The notes under the pieces were generated by a model that saw only the letters and a program-made list of their open reading frames with translations, did no database searches and was not told the DNA's origin. 64,000 nt of DNA, from contig NZ_OW969598.1 of assembly GCF_943181435.1 (NCBI RefSeq), positions 1,302,001 through 1,366,000 of the forward strand, given 5' to 3'. Shown here piece by piece: positions 29,057 to 37,950 of this stretch (its first letter is position 1; each line of letters starts with the position of its first letter). Source of the stretch: Neisseria sp. Marseille-Q6792 (GTDB lineage: Bacteria; Pseudomonadota; Gammaproteobacteria; Burkholderiales; Neisseriaceae). The translations under genes and the position numbers were made by a program.

Positions 29057-29833
29057 TCAATCTGTAAACATCCACGCGGTCAACACAAAGTCGATCGCCA
29101 AAATCGTCAGGGCGGACGAAACAACCGTACGCGTGCTGGCGCGCAAAATGCCTTCCGAAGTCGGCACGCAGTGGAAGCCCTGATGCACGGCAATCAGCGT
29201 TACCGCCACGCCGAACGCGGCGGATTTAATCAGACCGTTGATTACATCGTAATGGATCGTGATGTTATTCTGCATTTGCGACCAGAAAATGCCGCTGTCC
29301 AAGCCCAGCCAGCTCACACCGACCAGATACGCGCCGAAAATGCCCGCCACATTGAAAATCGAAGCCAAAAGCGGCATGGAAAACACGCCCGCCCAAAAGC
29401 GCGGCGCAACCACGCGGGCGACAGGGTTTACCGCCATCACGTTCATCGCCTCAAGCTGTTCGGTCGTTTTCATCAAACCGATTTCGCTGGTCATCGCACC
29501 GCCCGCACTGCTGGCAAACAAAATCGCTGCCAACACGGGACCCAGTTCGCGCAACAGCGAAGCCGCGACCATATAGCCCAAAATATCGGCGGATTTGAAT
29601 TTTGCCAGCTGCGTATAGCCCTGCAAACCCAAGACCATGCCGACAAACAGCCCTGAAACGGCAACAATCAACACCGACAGCACGCCGGCAAAATACACTT
29701 GGCGCACGCTCAGGCGCGGACGGACGAAAGCCGTACCTGACTTCGCCAGAATGTTCAGCAGAAACAGCGTAATACTGCCGAGGGATTGAATAAAGCCGAG
29801 GGTTTTCGCCCCGACGGAACGGATAAAATTCAT
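29057..29833 (-). CDS. mlaE: MlaE permease
   Basis: A 258-residue inner-membrane protein of the MlaE/YrbE family with about five to six helices and the signature VLAAILFASSAGGAMTSEIG. It is the membrane subunit of the Mla phospholipid ABC complex. Downstream of mlaF after a 47-base gap carrying one uptake sequence. Confidence 0.95.
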   Translation of the reverse strand: MNFIRSVGAKTLGFIQSLGSITLFLLNILAKSGTAFVRPRLSVRQVYFAGVLSVLIVAVSGLFVGMVLGLQGYTQLAKFKSADILGYMVAASLLRELGPVLAAILFASSAGGAMTSEIGLMKTTEQLEAMNVMAVNPVARVVAPRFWAGVFSMPLLASIFNVAGIFGAYLVGVSWLGLDSGIFWSQMQNNITIHYDVINGLIKSAAFGVAVTLIAVHQGFHCVPTSEGILRASTRTVVSSALTILAIDFVLTAWMFTD

Positions 29834-29880
29834 AAATTTCTATATGTAAAGTTCAACGGTTTCAGACGGCATCAACTCAT

Positions 29881-30681
29881 TTATCCCAACAGGTCCTGAT
29901 GCAACGACGTTTGCGCCGGATAACGGTATGCTACGGGGCCGTCTGCCAGCCCGCCGACAAACTGGCGCACCCAAGGCGAATCCAGTTCGCGCATTTCCTG
30001 CGGCGAGCCGGAGAACATAATTTCGCCGTGCGCCAAGAAAATCACCTGATCGACGATTTCCAAAGATTTTTCAATGTCGTGCGTTACCATAATACTGGTC
30101 GAACGCAAAGCCTTGTTGACGCGGCTGATCAAGTGGGCAATCACGCCCAAGGAAATCGGGTCGAGGCCGGTAAACGGTTCGTCGTACAACATGATTTCAG
30201 GGTCGAGCGCAATCGTGCGGGCAAGCGCAACGCGGCGCGACATCCCACCGGACAATTCAGACGGCATCAGGTTTTCCACGCCGCGCAGACCGACCGCGTT
30301 CAGTTTCAACAAAACCAAATCTCGAATCACCGCTTCCGGCAGTTGCGTCAGTTCGCGCATCGGAAAAGCAATATTGTCAAATACAGACAAATCGGTAAAC
30401 AGTGCGCCGTGTTGGAACAACACACCCATACGGCGGCGGTGTTCATACAACTCGTCAGCCGAAAAGCCCGCCAAATCCCGTCCTTCAATCAAAACCTGCC
30501 CGGACTGCGGACGAATCTGTCCTGTAATCAGCCTCATCAGCGTGGTTTTGCCGCTGCCCGAACCGCCCATTACGGCAGCAAAATTGCCTTGCGGAATACT
30601 GAAATTGATGTTCTTCAGAATCGGGCGGTCGCCATACGCAAAGGCGACATCTTTCATTTCGATAAAAGGGAAGGGACTCAT
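29881..30681 (-). CDS. mlaF: Mla ABC transporter ATPase MlaF
   Basis: A 266-residue ABC ATPase with Walker A GGSGSGKTT, signature LSGGMSRRVALARTI, Walker B IMLYDEPFTGLD and switch His (VTHD). First gene of the mlaFEDCBA operon. In meningococci, homologous genes were also described as an L-glutamate uptake system (GltT); the gene order, MCE protein and MlaC/MlaA here fit lipid transport, and the glutamate phenotype could be indirect. Confidence 0.93.
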   Translation of the reverse strand: MSPFPFIEMKDVAFAYGDRPILKNINFSIPQGNFAAVMGGSGSGKTTLMRLITGQIRPQSGQVLIEGRDLAGFSADELYEHRRRMGVLFQHGALFTDLSVFDNIAFPMRELTQLPEAVIRDLVLLKLNAVGLRGVENLMPSELSGGMSRRVALARTIALDPEIMLYDEPFTGLDPISLGVIAHLISRVNKALRSTSIMVTHDIEKSLEIVDQVIFLAHGEIMFSGSPQEMRELDSPWVRQFVGGLADGPVAYRYPAQTSLHQDLLG

Positions 30682-30857
30682 GTGCAGGCAAAACGATAGG
30701 TTTGACGGCGTGTATTTTAAGGCTTATCGGAAAGACGGGCAATTTTCAGACGGCATACGGACGGTAAGTGTTGTGAAAATGCCGTGCCCGGCAGCGGATT
30801 GTTTACCGAAGTGAAAAATGTTATCTTTCAAATGATAATTTTTCTCAAGAAATAACC

Positions 30858-31772
30858 ATGGCAGAAGAATATTTGAACAGCAGCCAATTCGTCAACCTGG
30901 TTAACAGCGGGGGCGGAGATTATGTCGAAGGCAGCTACCGTTTCGATACTTTGTCCAACGGCATTTCCATCCACGGCGGCACGGTAACAGCACGGTGTGA
31001 TTTTTGCAGCAGCCGCCTCGCCGAACCTTATGTGTCGTTCGTGCTTTTGCTGGAAGGCTCTTTGAACTTCGGCATCAACCGGAGCCGATTCCAAATCGAT
31101 GCGGACGGCGGCAAGGTCATCCTGATTTCAGTCGGAGAAGAAGTCCTGTTCAGCCGCTATCTTTATCGCGGCGGCAAAACGGTCAAAATGACCATTAAAG
31201 GTATGGAGCAATGGCTGCTGCGTCCGGAGTATGCGGGTTTTACACCCATACTTTACCGCGAACCGGTCAGAATATGGGATTTGTCCCCAAACCTGCGCGG
31301 CTTGGCGGCATCTTGCCTGCAACCTGCCCCAAAGGGGCATTTGGGCGAAACATTGCGCCGCGAGGCAGACGTGTTGCGGCTGCTGTCGGATTTGTGGGAC
31401 ACAGTGTCGGACAGCATCGGACCGGCGGCAGGAGAAACGGCGGAAGCAAACACCATGCCATCTGAAAACTTCAGCCGCATCCTGAACGAGGCATTTGCCA
31501 ACGGCGCACACCATGTCAACCGGCTGACAGACGCACTGAACATCAGCGAAAGGACGCTGCAACGCCGCATGCGCGACCATTTCGGCATTACGGCAAGCGA
31601 GTGGCTGCACCACAAACAAATGCAGCACGCGCTCTACCTGTTGCAAAACGGGGGGAAAAGCATAGGCGAAACCGCATATTTATGCGGCTACCGCCACGTT
31701 TCCAGCTTTACTCAGGCATTCAGGCAATATTTCGGCAGCACGCCTGCGGAAACCAAAAAAGAAAACCGGTAA
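30858..31772 (+). CDS. AraC-family transcriptional regulator
   Basis: A 304-residue protein. The N-terminal half is an effector-sensing region of no clear family; the C-terminal 100 residues hold the two helix-turn-helix motifs of AraC/XylS (INISERTLQRRMRDHFGI-like segment from about 225, and IGETAYLCGYRHVSSFTQAF). The effector and targets are unknown. The leader (30815-30850) is AT-rich with TTATC..TGATAATTTTTCTC, vaguely like a Fur box. Divergent from mlaF; aldA follows co-directionally after 107 bases, but with its own promoter. Confidence 0.88.
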   Translation: MAEEYLNSSQFVNLVNSGGGDYVEGSYRFDTLSNGISIHGGTVTARCDFCSSRLAEPYVSFVLLLEGSLNFGINRSRFQIDADGGKVILISVGEEVLFSRYLYRGGKTVKMTIKGMEQWLLRPEYAGFTPILYREPVRIWDLSPNLRGLAASCLQPAPKGHLGETLRREADVLRLLSDLWDTVSDSIGPAAGETAEANTMPSENFSRILNEAFANGAHHVNRLTDALNISERTLQRRMRDHFGITASEWLHHKQMQHALYLLQNGGKSIGETAYLCGYRHVSSFTQAFRQYFGSTPAETKKENR

Positions 31773-31814
31773 GCCGCATTTGATTTCAAACCCGAAATCC
31801 GTATGTAAAGAAAC

Positions 31815-31843
31815 TTGTACGGTAATTTATTTGGGAATAAACT
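31815..31843 (+). promoter_or_regulatory. Promoter of aldA
   Basis: TTGTAC (31815-31820), 17-base spacer, TAAACT (31838-31843), 36 bases before the ATG. Confidence 0.5.
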
Positions 31844-31879
31844 AAAACTACATCTGACTACAAAACTGGAGAACCCGAA

Positions 31880-33322
31880 ATGAAACAATTGGCCATGTAC
31901 ATCAACGGACGCTTTGAAAACGACTTCAACGGCGAATGGCGCGACGTATTGAACCCATCCACCGAAGAGGCCATCGCCCGCGAACCCAAAGGCGGCAAAG
32001 CAGACGTTGACCGTGCCGTCGCGGCGGCGCGTGCGGCGCAACCGGCTTGGGAGCGTCTGCCTGCGGTCGAACGCGGCGCGTATTTGCGCAAAATCGCCCA
32101 AGGCATACGCGAACGCGCCGACGAGCTGACCGACACCATCGTTGCCGAAGGTGGCAAAACCAAAGACTTGGCGCGCGTGGAAGTGATGTTCACCGCCGAC
32201 TATCTCGATTATCAAGCCGAATGGGCGCGCCGTTACGAAGGCGAAATCATCCAAAGCGACCGCCCGCGCGAAAACATTTTATTGTTCAAACGTCCGCTGG
32301 GCGTGATTGCTGGCATTTTGCCGTGGAACTTCCCCTTCTTCCTGATTGCCCGCAAAATGGGTCCCGCTTTGGTAACGGGCAACACCATCGTCGTCAAACC
32401 CAGCAGCGTAACCCCGATCAACTGCCACATCTTCGCCGAAATCGTCGATGCGGTCGGACTACCCGCAGGCGTGTTCAACGTAGTGAACGGCCCCGGCGCG
32501 GAAATCGGCAATGCCTTGTCCGCCCATCCGCAAGTCGATATGGTCAGCCTGACCGGCTCCGTCGAAGCAGGCCGCCAAGTGATGGAAGCCGCTTCCGCCA
32601 ACATCACCAAAGTCTCGCTAGAACTCGGCGGTAAAGCGCCTGCCATCGTTTTGAAAGACGCGGATGTAGACTTGGCAGTGAAATCCATCTTGGCTTCGCG
32701 CGTCGGCAACACCGGTCAAATCTGCAACTGCGCCGAGCGCGTTTATGTCCACAGCAGCCTGAAAGACGCGTTCATTGAAAAAATGACCGCCGCCATGAAA
32801 GGTGTGCGCTACGGCAACCCTGCCGAAGCCGAAGCAGGCGCGCTGGAAATGGGCCCGCTGATTGAAGAACGCGCCGTCAAAGCCGTTGCCGAAAAAGTGG
32901 AACGGGCAGTCAAACAAGGTGCGAAACTGGTCTGCGGCGGCAAACGCGCTGAAGGACGCGGCTATTTCTTCGAGCCGACCCTGCTGACCGACACCGACAA
33001 CAGTATGGACATTATGAAAGAAGAAACCTTCGGCCCCGTTCTGCCCGTTTCCGCTTTCGACACGCTCGACCAAGTCATCGCACTGGCTAACGATTGCGAG
33101 TTTGGTCTGACCAGTTCTGTTTATACGACTAATTTAAACGAAGCCTTCTACGTTACCCGCCGCCTGCAATTCGGCGAAACCTACATCAACCGCGAAAACT
33201 TCGAAGCCATGCAGGGTTTCCACGCCGGTTGGAAAAAATCCGGTATCGGCGGCGCGGACGGCAAACACGGTTTGGAAGAATATCTGCAAACCCAAGTCGT
33301 TTATCTGGAAACCGACATTTAA
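31880..33322 (+). CDS. aldA: Aldehyde dehydrogenase, AldA-like
   Basis: A 480-residue NAD-dependent aldehyde dehydrogenase, same length as E. coli AldA (479). Visible motifs: GVIAGILPWNFPFFLIARK, the Rossmann region VSLTGSVEAGR, general-base Glu in LELGGKAP and nucleophile C282 in NTGQICNCAERVYV. That last block is AldA-like (lactaldehyde/glycolaldehyde dehydrogenase). Substrate in Neisseria is inferred only. RBS GGAG ten bases upstream. Confidence 0.9.
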   Translation: MKQLAMYINGRFENDFNGEWRDVLNPSTEEAIAREPKGGKADVDRAVAAARAAQPAWERLPAVERGAYLRKIAQGIRERADELTDTIVAEGGKTKDLARVEVMFTADYLDYQAEWARRYEGEIIQSDRPRENILLFKRPLGVIAGILPWNFPFFLIARKMGPALVTGNTIVVKPSSVTPINCHIFAEIVDAVGLPAGVFNVVNGPGAEIGNALSAHPQVDMVSLTGSVEAGRQVMEAASANITKVSLELGGKAPAIVLKDADVDLAVKSILASRVGNTGQICNCAERVYVHSSLKDAFIEKMTAAMKGVRYGNPAEAEAGALEMGPLIEERAVKAVAEKVERAVKQGAKLVCGGKRAEGRGYFFEPTLLTDTDNSMDIMKEETFGPVLPVSAFDTLDQVIALANDCEFGLTSSVYTTNLNEAFYVTRRLQFGETYINRENFEAMQGFHAGWKKSGIGGADGKHGLEEYLQTQVVYLETDI

Positions 33323-33347
33323 TGCCGCTTTGAAACCCCGATAGAAA

Positions 33348-33388
33348 ATGCCGTCTGAACCCGATTTCAAGTTCAGACGGCATTTTTA
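33348..33388. terminator. Bidirectional uptake-sequence terminator, aldA / ppk2
   Basis: ATGCCGTCTGAAC and GTTCAGACGGCAT with A and T runs on both sides, between convergent genes. Confidence 0.75.
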
Positions 33389-33403
33389 CAGTTTCACCGG
33401 TAA

Positions 33404-34333
33404 TCAGTCATGACCGATATCGATGGTTTTCTCTTTGTAACGCGTATCGGGAACAAGAACGATTTTATCGTCCACTTTGCCGATGGCTTTCACGTCTTTG
33501 CCCGGGTAGTCAAGCTGATGCAGGAAGTAGCGGATACAGTTCAAACGGGCGCGTTTTTTGTCGTCGGAACGGATGATGACCCAAGGCGCGTCGCCGGTGT
33601 GGGTATGGAAGAACATGGCGTTTTTGGCTTCGGTGTAATCGTCCCAACGGTCGAGCGACTGGATGTCCACGGGGGAGAGTTTCCAGTGTTTCAGGGGGTC
33701 GTCGCGGCGAGAGATGAAGCGGCGCAGTTGTTCTTCGCGGGATACAGAGAACCAGAATTTGAACAGGTGGATGCCGCTGGCGACAAGCATACGTTCCAAT
33801 TCGGGGGTTTGGCGCATAAAGAGCATATATTCGTTAGGTTCGCAGAAGCCCATCACGCGTTCTACGCCGGCGCGGTTGTACCATGAGCGGTCGAAGAACA
33901 CCATTTCGCCTGCAGTCGGCAGATTTTGAACATAGCGTTGGAAATACCATTGTCCGCGTTCGGTGGTAGTCGGTTTTTCCAAAGCGACCACGCGCGCGCC
34001 GCGCGGATTCAAATGTTCCATAAAGCGTTTGATGGTGCCGCCCTTGCCTGCCGCATCCCGGCCTTCAAACAGGCTGACGATGCGTTGACCGGAGTCTTTA
34101 ACCCAGCTTTGCACTTTCAGCAGCTCGATTTGCAGTTTGGCTTTTTCGGCTTCGTATACGGCACGGCGCATACGTTTGCGGTAGGGGTAGTTTTCGGGCA
34201 GCGGAGCTGTGCCGGAATCTTCGGCAGAACCTTTGCCTTCATGTTCCAAAACAGCTTTTTCAAATACTTGGAGCTGGTCTTGCTTTTCGCCCAATTCCAC
34301 ACTTTCAAACGGTTGCAGCTGGTGGTCTGTCAT
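33404..34333 (-). CDS. ppk2: Polyphosphate kinase 2
   Basis: A 309-residue PPK2-family enzyme. Walker A EGRDAAGKGGT (residues 90-100), Walker B FFDRSWYNRAGVERVMGF, and lid residues in FWFSVSREEQLRRF. It transfers phosphate between polyphosphate and nucleotides, favouring NTP formation. The single-domain form and the GKGG loop support class I-like activity. A 40-residue acidic N-terminal extension precedes the core. Convergent with aldA, divergent from the pabB fusion. Confidence 0.92.
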   Translation of the reverse strand: MTDHQLQPFESVELGEKQDQLQVFEKAVLEHEGKGSAEDSGTAPLPENYPYRKRMRRAVYEAEKAKLQIELLKVQSWVKDSGQRIVSLFEGRDAAGKGGTIKRFMEHLNPRGARVVALEKPTTTERGQWYFQRYVQNLPTAGEMVFFDRSWYNRAGVERVMGFCEPNEYMLFMRQTPELERMLVASGIHLFKFWFSVSREEQLRRFISRRDDPLKHWKLSPVDIQSLDRWDDYTEAKNAMFFHTHTGDAPWVIIRSDDKKRARLNCIRYFLHQLDYPGKDVKAIGKVDDKIVLVPDTRYKEKTIDIGHD

Positions 34334-34472
34334 AAAGGTCTCCTTATTGTATTTCAGGTTGGAAATCGAAATTTGTTTTCACAATTTTACACCTTCGCCC
34401 CCACTTTCTCTACATAAAATTACATTTTGCCGATATTTGCCGAATCGTCTGAAAATATGTGTAAAAAGGGCG

Positions 34473-34478
34473 TATAAT
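34473..34478 (+). promoter_or_regulatory. -10 element of the pabB-pabC promoter
   Basis: A perfect TATAAT lies 22 bases before the ATG; a weak -35 (TGAAAA) is 17 bases upstream. Confidence 0.45.
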
Positions 34479-34500
34479 CAAACCATTTGACTGAACCGCC

Positions 34501-36387
34501 ATGCCCTATTTCGCCCTATTTGACGATGCCGTAAGCGGCCGCGCAAAACGCTATCAAAATCATGTAGAAAGCCGTTTTTTCCGTCCCGAAGAACTCGATG
34601 CTTTGGACGGCGCGCTGCAAAAGGGCTGGCAAAAAGGGCTGCATGCCGTGTTGTTTGCAGACTACGGATTCGGTTTGCCGCTGACGGGGGTTGAGTCCGA
34701 GCGCGGCGGCAATCTTGCCCTGCACTGGTTTGCCGACTGCGCCGACACCGATGCCGCAAGCTGGCTTGCCCGACATTCAGACGGCATCCCCGCCGGCATT
34801 TCCACGCCGCAATCCTCCGTATCCGAAACCGATTACCTCAACCACATCCGCCAAATCCACGAAGCCATCCGGCGCGGCGACACCTATCAAATCAACTACA
34901 CCACCCGCCTGCACCTGCAAGCCTACGGCAATCCCATCAGCCTCTACCGCCGCCTGCGCCAACCCGTCCCCTATGCCGTCTTGTCCCACCTGCCCGATGC
35001 ACAAGGGCAATCCGCGTGGACGCTGTGTTTCTCGCCCGAACTTTTCCTCAAAATCGGTTCGGACGGCACCATCAGCACCGAACCGATGAAAGGCACCGCG
35101 CCGATTTTGGGCGACGGACAAGACGAACGCCGCGCCGCCGAGTTGCAAGCCGACCCGAAAAACCGCGCCGAAAACGTGATGATTGTCGATTTGCTGCGTA
35201 ACGACCTCGGCAAAATCGCCCGAACCGGCAAAGTGAGCGTACCCGAACCGTTTAAAGTTTCGCGTTTCGGCAGCGTCTGGCAGATGACCAGCACCATCCG
35301 GGCGCAAGCCCTGCCGCACACCTCGTTCGCCGACATCCTCCGCGCCGCCTTCCCCTGCGGCAGCATCACCGGCGCGCCCAAAAAAATGAGTATGCAGATT
35401 ATCGAATCGCTCGAAACCGAAGCACGCGGACTTTATACGGGCAGCATCGGCTATTTGAACCCGTGTTCCGGCGGCTTGGGGTTTGAAGGCATATTCAACG
35501 TCGTTATCCGCACCTTGTCGCTCAAACCCGCTGCAAACCCGGCTTCAGACGGCATTGTTTCAGGCATCGGCAGCCCAGATTCAAACGTGCAAGCCCGAAC
35601 GGCAGGGCAAGGCGGGGCAACGCCGTACCGGTTTCAAGTTCATCCACTCTATCAAGGGGTGTACGGTGTCGGTTCCGGCATCGTCATCGACAGCGACCCC
35701 GCCGCCGAATATCGGGAATGCGGCTGGAAAGCCCGTTTCCTCAACGAATTGCGCCCCGCCTTCAGCATCTTCGAAACCATGCGCGTGGAAAACAGGCAAT
35801 GCGCCCTGCTCGACCGCCACCTATGCCGTCTGAAAACCTCCGCCCAAGCACTCAACCTGCCCCTGCCCGACGGTTGCGAAAATCAAATCAAACAATACAT
35901 CGCCAACTTGCCCGACGGCGCGTTCCGCATCAAAGCCCTGCTCGCTTCAGACGGCATCAGCCTGTCCAGCGCCGTTTTAAACCATTTGGCTGACAAACAA
36001 CGCGTCATCATTTCGCCGACCATCCTGCCCGCACAAAACTACCTGCGCCGCTTCAAAACCACCCACCGCGCCCTCTTCGACCAAGCGTGGCAAACCGCCG
36101 AAACACAAGGCGCGTTCGACAGCCTGTTTTTCAATTCGGACGGCATCCTGCTCGAAGGCAGCAGAAGCAACGTGTTCGTCAAATACCAAGGACAATGGCT
36201 CACCCCGTCTCTGGATTTGGACATCCTCAACGGCGTCATGCGCCAAGCCGTGTTGCAGCAGCCGCAAGCCTACTTGGGTGCGGACGCAGTCATCGAAACA
36301 TACATCACCCGCGACATACTGGAACACGCCGAAGAAATCCGCCTCTCCAACGCCTTGCGCGGCGTATTTGCCGCCGCCCTTGCCTGA
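34501..36387 (+). CDS. pabB: Fused aminodeoxychorismate synthase component I and 4-amino-4-deoxychorismate lyase
   Basis: A 628-residue fusion. Residues 1 to about 420 are PabB, with TYQINYTTRL, the catalytic-Lys motif EPMKGTAP and the C-terminal GVYGVGSGIVIDSDP. Residues about 425-628 are a class IV aminotransferase-fold PabC domain (FSIFETMRVENRQCALLDRHLCRL; later FFNSDGILLEGSRSNVFV). Together they turn chorismate into p-aminobenzoate for folate, with ammonia from a PabA elsewhere. Residues about 345-383, between IRTLSL and GVYGVGSG, form an extra loop lacking from typical PabB; part of it is encoded by a Correia-like sequence (35599-35652). Four uptake sequences lie in frame inside the gene. 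Confidence 0.9.
   Translation: MPYFALFDDAVSGRAKRYQNHVESRFFRPEELDALDGALQKGWQKGLHAVLFADYGFGLPLTGVESERGGNLALHWFADCADTDAASWLARHSDGIPAGISTPQSSVSETDYLNHIRQIHEAIRRGDTYQINYTTRLHLQAYGNPISLYRRLRQPVPYAVLSHLPDAQGQSAWTLCFSPELFLKIGSDGTISTEPMKGTAPILGDGQDERRAAELQADPKNRAENVMIVDLLRNDLGKIARTGKVSVPEPFKVSRFGSVWQMTSTIRAQALPHTSFADILRAAFPCGSITGAPKKMSMQIIESLETEARGLYTGSIGYLNPCSGGLGFEGIFNVVIRTLSLKPAANPASDGIVSGIGSPDSNVQARTAGQGGATPYRFQVHPLYQGVYGVGSGIVIDSDPAAEYRECGWKARFLNELRPAFSIFETMRVENRQCALLDRHLCRLKTSAQALNLPLPDGCENQIKQYIANLPDGAFRIKALLASDGISLSSAVLNHLADKQRVIISPTILPAQNYLRRFKTTHRALFDQAWQTAETQGAFDSLFFNSDGILLEGSRSNVFVKYQGQWLTPSLDLDILNGVMRQAVLQQPQAYLGADAVIETYITRDILEHAEEIRLSNALRGVFAAALA
35599..35652 (+). mobile_element. Decayed Correia-element end inside pabB coding sequence
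   Basis: GGCAAGGCGGGGCAACGCCG, followed by TACCGGTTTC and TTCATCCACTCTAT, aligns with the right end of the complete Correia element at 56564-56670 (GGCAAGGCGAGGTAACGCCG, then TACTGGTTTA and TTAATCCACTATA). The remnant is in frame and lacks stop codons. Confidence 0.75.
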
Positions 36388-36397
36388 ACGCGCAAAA

Positions 36398-36438
36398 ATG
36401 CCGTCTGAAACCCTGTTTCCAAGGTTCAGACGGCATTA
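36398..36438. terminator. Bidirectional uptake-sequence terminator, pabB / mnmE
   Basis: Inverted uptake sequences between two convergent genes (ATGCCGTCTGAAACC / GGTTCAGACGGCAT). Confidence 0.7.
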
Positions 36439-36456
36439 TCAACCGGCGTTTCCGCC

Positions 36457-37803
36457 CTATTTGCCGATACAGAATCTCGAAAAAATCACGCCGAGCAAAT
36501 CATCTGCGGTAAATTCCCCCGTGATTTCGCCGCACGCGACCTGAGCCAAGCGCAAATGTTCCGCAAGCAGCTCGATTTGATGGTTGCCGCACAATGCCGC
36601 CAGCGACAATTCTTCCTGCGCTGCTTTGAGTGCGTTGACGTGCCGCGTCCGCGCCAAAAACAGCCCTTCACTTTCGCCCTGCCAACCGGCCTCGCGCAAC
36701 AGCGTCCGTTTCAGCGCGTCCAAGCCGTCGCCAGTTTTCGCCGACAGCGCGATGACGGTTTCCGCGCCCGTACCGAACCCGCCTGCCGCGTGTGCGTGCA
36801 AATCGGATTTGCTGTGGATTTCGATGCGTTTCAACTCCGACGGCAGCGCGTCCAAAATCGCCCGTGTCTTGTCGTTCACGCCTTCGCGCGGATCGACCAA
36901 CACCAGCGCGACATCGGCTTCGGATACCGCCTTGCGGCTGCGTTCGATGCCGATGCGTTCGACCACGTCGTCCGTCTCGCGCAAACCTGCCGTATCGACA
37001 ATATGCACCGGCACGCCGTCAATCAGGATACGTTCCCTGACCGCGTCGCGCGTCGTACCCGCAATATCGGTAACAATCGCCACTTCGTCGCCCGCCAGCG
37101 CGTTCAGCAGGCTCGACTTGCCCACATTCGGCGCGCCGACCAGCACCACATTCATGCCCTCGCGCAAAATCGCGCCCTGCTGCGCGTTGGTAAGCACATC
37201 ATCCACGGCGCGGCGCAAACCTTCCAATTTGCCGCGCGCATCCGCCGCTTCGAGAAAATCAATGTCTTCCTCGGGAAAATCCAGCGTCGCTTCGACCAGC
37301 ATCCGCAAGGTAATCAAGTCTTCGACCAAACCGTGTATCCGCCGCGAAAAATCGCCCTTGAGCGAGCGCAACGCCAGACGCGCCGCCGAACGGCTGGATG
37401 CGTCAATCAAATCCGCCACGCCTTCCGCCTGTGCCAAGTCCAGTTTGTCGTTTAAAAACGCACGCTTCGTAAACTCGCCCGGCTCGGCAAGGCGCGCGCC
37501 CAGTTCCAAACAGCGGTTCAGCAGCATATCCATCACCACCGGCCCGCCGTGTCCCTGAAGCTCGATGACATCTTCGCCCGTAAAACTTGCCGGTGCGGCA
37601 AAAAACAGTAGCAGCCCGCTGTCGATTGCCTGTCCGTCCGCGTCCGTAAAATCAGCATAGGTTGCCACGCGCGGCTTGGGCGTTTTCCCGCACAAAGCCT
37701 GCGCCATTGGCAGCAGGTTTTTCCCCGATATGCGTATCACGCCCACGCCGCCGCGCCCTGGTGCAGTAGCGACTGCCGCAATCGTTGGAACGTTATCCGA
37801 CAT
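36457..37803 (-). CDS. mnmE: tRNA modification GTPase MnmE (TrmE)
   Basis: A 448-residue protein: N-terminal folate-binding domain ([21 protein letters not shown]), helical domain, inserted G domain with P-loop GAPNVGKSS (223-231) and [10 protein letters not shown], and the C-terminal CIGK that ends the family. With MnmG it makes cmnm5U34 in tRNA. Length and ends agree with E. coli MnmE. Confidence 0.97.
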   Translation of the reverse strand: MSDNVPTIAAVATAPGRGGVGVIRISGKNLLPMAQALCGKTPKPRVATYADFTDADGQAIDSGLLLFFAAPASFTGEDVIELQGHGGPVVMDMLLNRCLELGARLAEPGEFTKRAFLNDKLDLAQAEGVADLIDASSRSAARLALRSLKGDFSRRIHGLVEDLITLRMLVEATLDFPEEDIDFLEAADARGKLEGLRRAVDDVLTNAQQGAILREGMNVVLVGAPNVGKSSLLNALAGDEVAIVTDIAGTTRDAVRERILIDGVPVHIVDTAGLRETDDVVERIGIERSRKAVSEADVALVLVDPREGVNDKTRAILDALPSELKRIEIHSKSDLHAHAAGGFGTGAETVIALSAKTGDGLDALKRTLLREAGWQGESEGLFLARTRHVNALKAAQEELSLAALCGNHQIELLAEHLRLAQVACGEITGEFTADDLLGVIFSRFCIGK

Positions 37804-37842
37804 AAAACCCCCGAAAATTCAAAACAGCCGCGATTATAGCAA

Positions 37843-37888
37843 ATGCCGTCTGAAACCCGATGATTTAGGTTTCAGACGGCATTTTTTA
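37843..37888 (-). terminator. Uptake-sequence terminator after mscS
   Basis: Inverted uptake sequences (ATGCCGTCTGAAACC / GGTTTCAGACGGCAT) lie between mscS and mnmE, which are co-directional, so this hairpin would end mscS transcription. Confidence 0.65.
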
Positions 37889-37950
37889 CCGATTAACGGG
37901 CATACCGGATACGGAATAAGGTTTTAATTCAGCTTACCCGTATCAAAGCC

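Noticed and set aside
31650-31656. Run of G in the AraC-type regulator as a phase-variable tract
   Set aside because: Only six G; too short for likely slippage, and the gene reads through in frame.
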